Below, one piece after another: positions 62,435-64,000 of a DNA stretch of 64,000 bases (the stretch's first letter is position 1; each line of letters starts with the position of its first letter). The position numbers and the translations under genes were made by a program. Source of the DNA: Streptococcus suis (GTDB lineage Bacteria > Bacillota > Bacilli > Lactobacillales > Streptococcaceae). The stretch spans positions 186,001 through 250,000 of the forward strand of contig NZ_POJD01000142.1 of assembly GCF_002960445.1 (NCBI RefSeq). The letters are read 5' to 3'. The notes below the pieces were generated by a model, which had not been told where the DNA came from, made no database searches, and worked only from the letters and a program-made list of their open reading frames with translations.

Positions 62435-63124
62435 ATGTTTTCAAAAGAACGTCTGAAAAATCGAAGAAATGAAAAAAAGTTATCACAATCCGAAATTGCT
62501 TCTAAAATTGGAGTTAATAGAACTGCGTTTCATAATTGGGAAAATGGAAAGAGCGTCCCTAACAAAAAAAACCTCATTGCCCTCGCTGCTATCCTTGATG
62601 TCCCTGTCACTTATTTTGAATCTGAATACTATATCGTCAATAACTATCTTCAGTTATCTCCTGATAATCAGATAAAGGCAGAAGACTTTGTAGAGGAGCT
62701 TCTTCTTTCCCAACAAACCTCTAAAGTAACTCCACTCTTCTCAGTCCAAGTGCTATCAGATATCCAACTCTCAGCTGGTCTCGGAGAAGGATTCTTTGAC
62801 GAGTTTGAAACTGAAACAGTCTACTCAGATGAGGAACAATACGGTTACGACTTTGCAGCTTGGATTGAGGGAGATTCTATGGAGCCTGTCTATAAGAGTG
62901 GTGAAGTCGCGCTTATTCGCTCGAACGGATTCGATTATGATGGAGCTGTCTATGCATTATCATGGAATGACTCAGTTTATATCAAAAAACTCTACCGCGA
63001 AGAATATGGGTTCAGAATGGTTTCCCTGAATAAGGACTATCCTGAAAAGTTCATCCCTTATGAAGATGAGCCGAAAATTGTTGGTCTAGTTGTAGGTCAC
63101 TTTATGCCTGTCGAGGGAGTATAG
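62435..63124 (+). CDS. HdiR-like self-cleaving repressor (XRE HTH + S24 peptidase domain)
   Basis: A 229-residue SOS-type repressor, starting at ATG 62435 (MFSKERLKNRR); the open frame upstream has no ribosome site and crosses the operator. The N-terminus is an XRE helix-turn-helix (LSQSEIASKIGVNRTAFHNWENG, about 16-38). The C-terminal LexA-like S24 domain has the Ala114-Gly115 cleavage site (SAGLGEG), Ser148 in EGDSMEP and Lys185, a 37-residue spacing like LexA. RecA-stimulated autocleavage on DNA damage is expected to release the operon below. It leads two small genes and a UmuC-like polymerase. Confidence 0.9.
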   Translation: MFSKERLKNRRNEKKLSQSEIASKIGVNRTAFHNWENGKSVPNKKNLIALAAILDVPVTYFESEYYIVNNYLQLSPDNQIKAEDFVEELLLSQQTSKVTPLFSVQVLSDIQLSAGLGEGFFDEFETETVYSDEEQYGYDFAAWIEGDSMEPVYKSGEVALIRSNGFDYDGAVYALSWNDSVYIKKLYREEYGFRMVSLNKDYPEKFIPYEDEPKIVGLVVGHFMPVEGV

Positions 63125-63126
63125 TC

Positions 63127-63354
63127 ATGAAATTGAAAGATATTTTAGAACTTGGAACATACGGTTTCAATCCTGATTGTAAAGTTGAAATTTTCAATAT
63201 GGACAACTTTGAAGAGCGGCTAGAAAATGAAGGATTCGATGAAATTCTTATTCCTCAAAATGAGGATGCAAAAATCTATCCTTACGCTTTTTTAATAGAG
63301 GATTCTATTTTGATCGCAATGACTGAGGAGGATGACAATTCCAATGAATGTTAA
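63127..63354 (+). CDS. Small acidic protein of the SOS cassette (75 residues)
   Basis: ATG 63127 follows the repressor stop by two bases; the ribosome site GGGAG is inside the repressor gene. The sequence is acidic (DNFEERLENEGFDEILIPQNEDAKIYP), with no motif I can name. It overlaps the next small gene by 11 bases. Homologous small genes often lie between HdiR-like and UmuC-like genes in streptococcal ICEs, but their role is not known. Confidence 0.65.
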   Translation: MKLKDILELGTYGFNPDCKVEIFNMDNFEERLENEGFDEILIPQNEDAKIYPYAFLIEDSILIAMTEEDDNSNEC

Positions 63355-63472
63355 AGAAATGATTTACATAAAGGATGAACGCATTATCTTCACTCCTGAT
63401 AAGTTCGAATACGACATCACTGATTACATCGGTGAACTTATCGAAGAGCTAGAGAAACTCAAACGGAGATAA
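63344..63472 (+). CDS. Very small protein of the SOS cassette (42 residues)
   Basis: ATG 63344 overlaps the end of the previous gene, and the frame closes at TAA 63472, 4 bases before the UmuC-like start. The ribosome site is GAGGA. The peptide (MNVKEMIYIKDERIIF, then an acidic, helical end ELIEELEKLKRR) may be a small coiled-coil. Tight packing with its neighbours supports it being a real gene. Confidence 0.6.
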   Translation: MNVKEMIYIKDERIIFTPDKFEYDITDYIGELIEELEKLKRR

Positions 63473-63476
63473 TCTT

Positions 63477-64000
63477 ATGGGCTATATTGACTACTCTATA
63501 GAACCTCAAAGTGACATAGCCTTCCTCGATATGAAGTCCTTCTACGCTTCGGTAGAATGTGTGGATAGAGGTTTGCATCCACTCTACACATCATTATGTG
63601 TCATGAGCCGAGCAGATAACTCAGCAGGATTAATACTAGCTTCTTCTCCCATGTTTAAGAAAGTATTTGGAAAAGCAAATGTAGGGCGTTCCTACGACTT
63701 GCCATTTGATATAAACACTCGTAAATTCAGCTATCAGAATGCATGGAAGCAGGACATTGAGGTAACACCGAAGTATAAATCTTTCATCGAACACTGGGCA
63801 AAGCGTACACTCATCGTTCCTCCTCGAATGGACAGATATATTGAGAAGAATCTAGAGATTCAACATATCTTTCAAGACTATGCTGCTCCAGATGACATTC
63901 TCCCCTATTCAATTGATGAAGGTTTTATCGACCTTACTAGCTCACTTTCTTACTTTATTTCTGATAAGTCAATGTCAAGGAAAGATAAGTTAGATAATGT
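63477..64000 (+). CDS. UmuC-like Y-family DNA polymerase (truncated by window edge)
   Basis: ATG 63477 follows CGGAGAT and the frame runs to the right edge (174 codons and part of the next). The Y-family palm motifs are present: DIAFLDMKSFYASVECV with the first metal-binding Asp, and SIDEGFIDLT with the second acidic pair. It probably belongs to the error-prone UmuC/ImpB/MucB group carried by streptococcal ICEs such as Tn5252, where it supports survival after UV damage and mutagenesis. The little-finger domain lies outside the window. Controlled by the upstream HdiR-like repressor. Confidence 0.9.
   Translation, partial: MGYIDYSIEPQSDIAFLDMKSFYASVECVDRGLHPLYTSLCVMSRADNSAGLILASSPMFKKVFGKANVGRSYDLPFDINTRKFSYQNAWKQDIEVTPKYKSFIEHWAKRTLIVPPRMDRYIEKNLEIQHIFQDYAAPDDILPYSIDEGFIDLTSSLSYFISDKSMSRKDKLDN

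Overview
The window looks like the chromosome of a low-GC Gram-positive coccus, most likely Streptococcus suis. The evidence is the gene content: fruRKA, the murB-potABCD order, an M26 (IgA1-protease type) Zmp with an N-terminal LPXTG signal, the HdiR/UmuC-type cassette, and a mobile element in the 3' end of rplL, a known S. suis integration hot-spot. No rRNA, tRNA or CRISPR array was seen. Almost all housekeeping genes lie on the minus strand.

Layout. 1-13.4 kb: the N-terminal part of a Zmp-like surface protein running off the left edge, glcK, an operon DUF1149-degV-dapB-cca-ABC-F-membrane protein, and a 1967-residue zinc metalloprotease with a Pro/Glu-rich repeat region. 13.6-17.3 kb: the fructose operon fruR-fruK-fruA with a strong promoter and a CcpA (cre) site. 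17.3-38 kb: rimM-trmD-hisC-like, a lipoprotein, MATE, guaC, nth/nnrD (divergent), murB-potABCD, hom-thrB, a polysaccharide deacetylase, a heterodimeric ABC exporter, and rpsP-khpA.

38.3-46.3 kb is a roughly 7.9 kb integrative mobilizable element (IME) in the last codons of rplL. It is bounded by an 18-bp direct repeat and by tandem 11-bp repeats that look like integrase arm sites. It carries a tyrosine integrase, a DUF3173 protein, an HUH Rep/relaxase, an FtsK/TcpA-like ATPase, a conserved unknown, and a single-chain MmeI-like (type IIL) restriction-modification enzyme preceded by a short leader with its own promoter and terminator.

46.3-57 kb is chromosomal again: rplJL with an L10 leader, topA, dprA, a sugar acetyltransferase, a CsoR/CstR-type regulator divergent from a rhodanese/CoA-disulfide reductase gene, DUF1836, hemolysin III, a frameshifted ydcF, rnhB and rbgA. 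Two single-base frameshifts appear here. One fuses rhodanese to the reductase and the other splits ydcF. From 57.1 kb to the right edge is a second, AT-rich mobile element next to rbgA. It has an integrase, a small HTH/Xis-like protein, orphan proteins of unknown function, a non-canonical tyrosine recombinase, a putative tandem OB-fold protein, and an SOS-type cassette (HdiR-like repressor plus a UmuC-like polymerase that runs off the edge).

All functions are inferred by reading the sequence. No database search was run.
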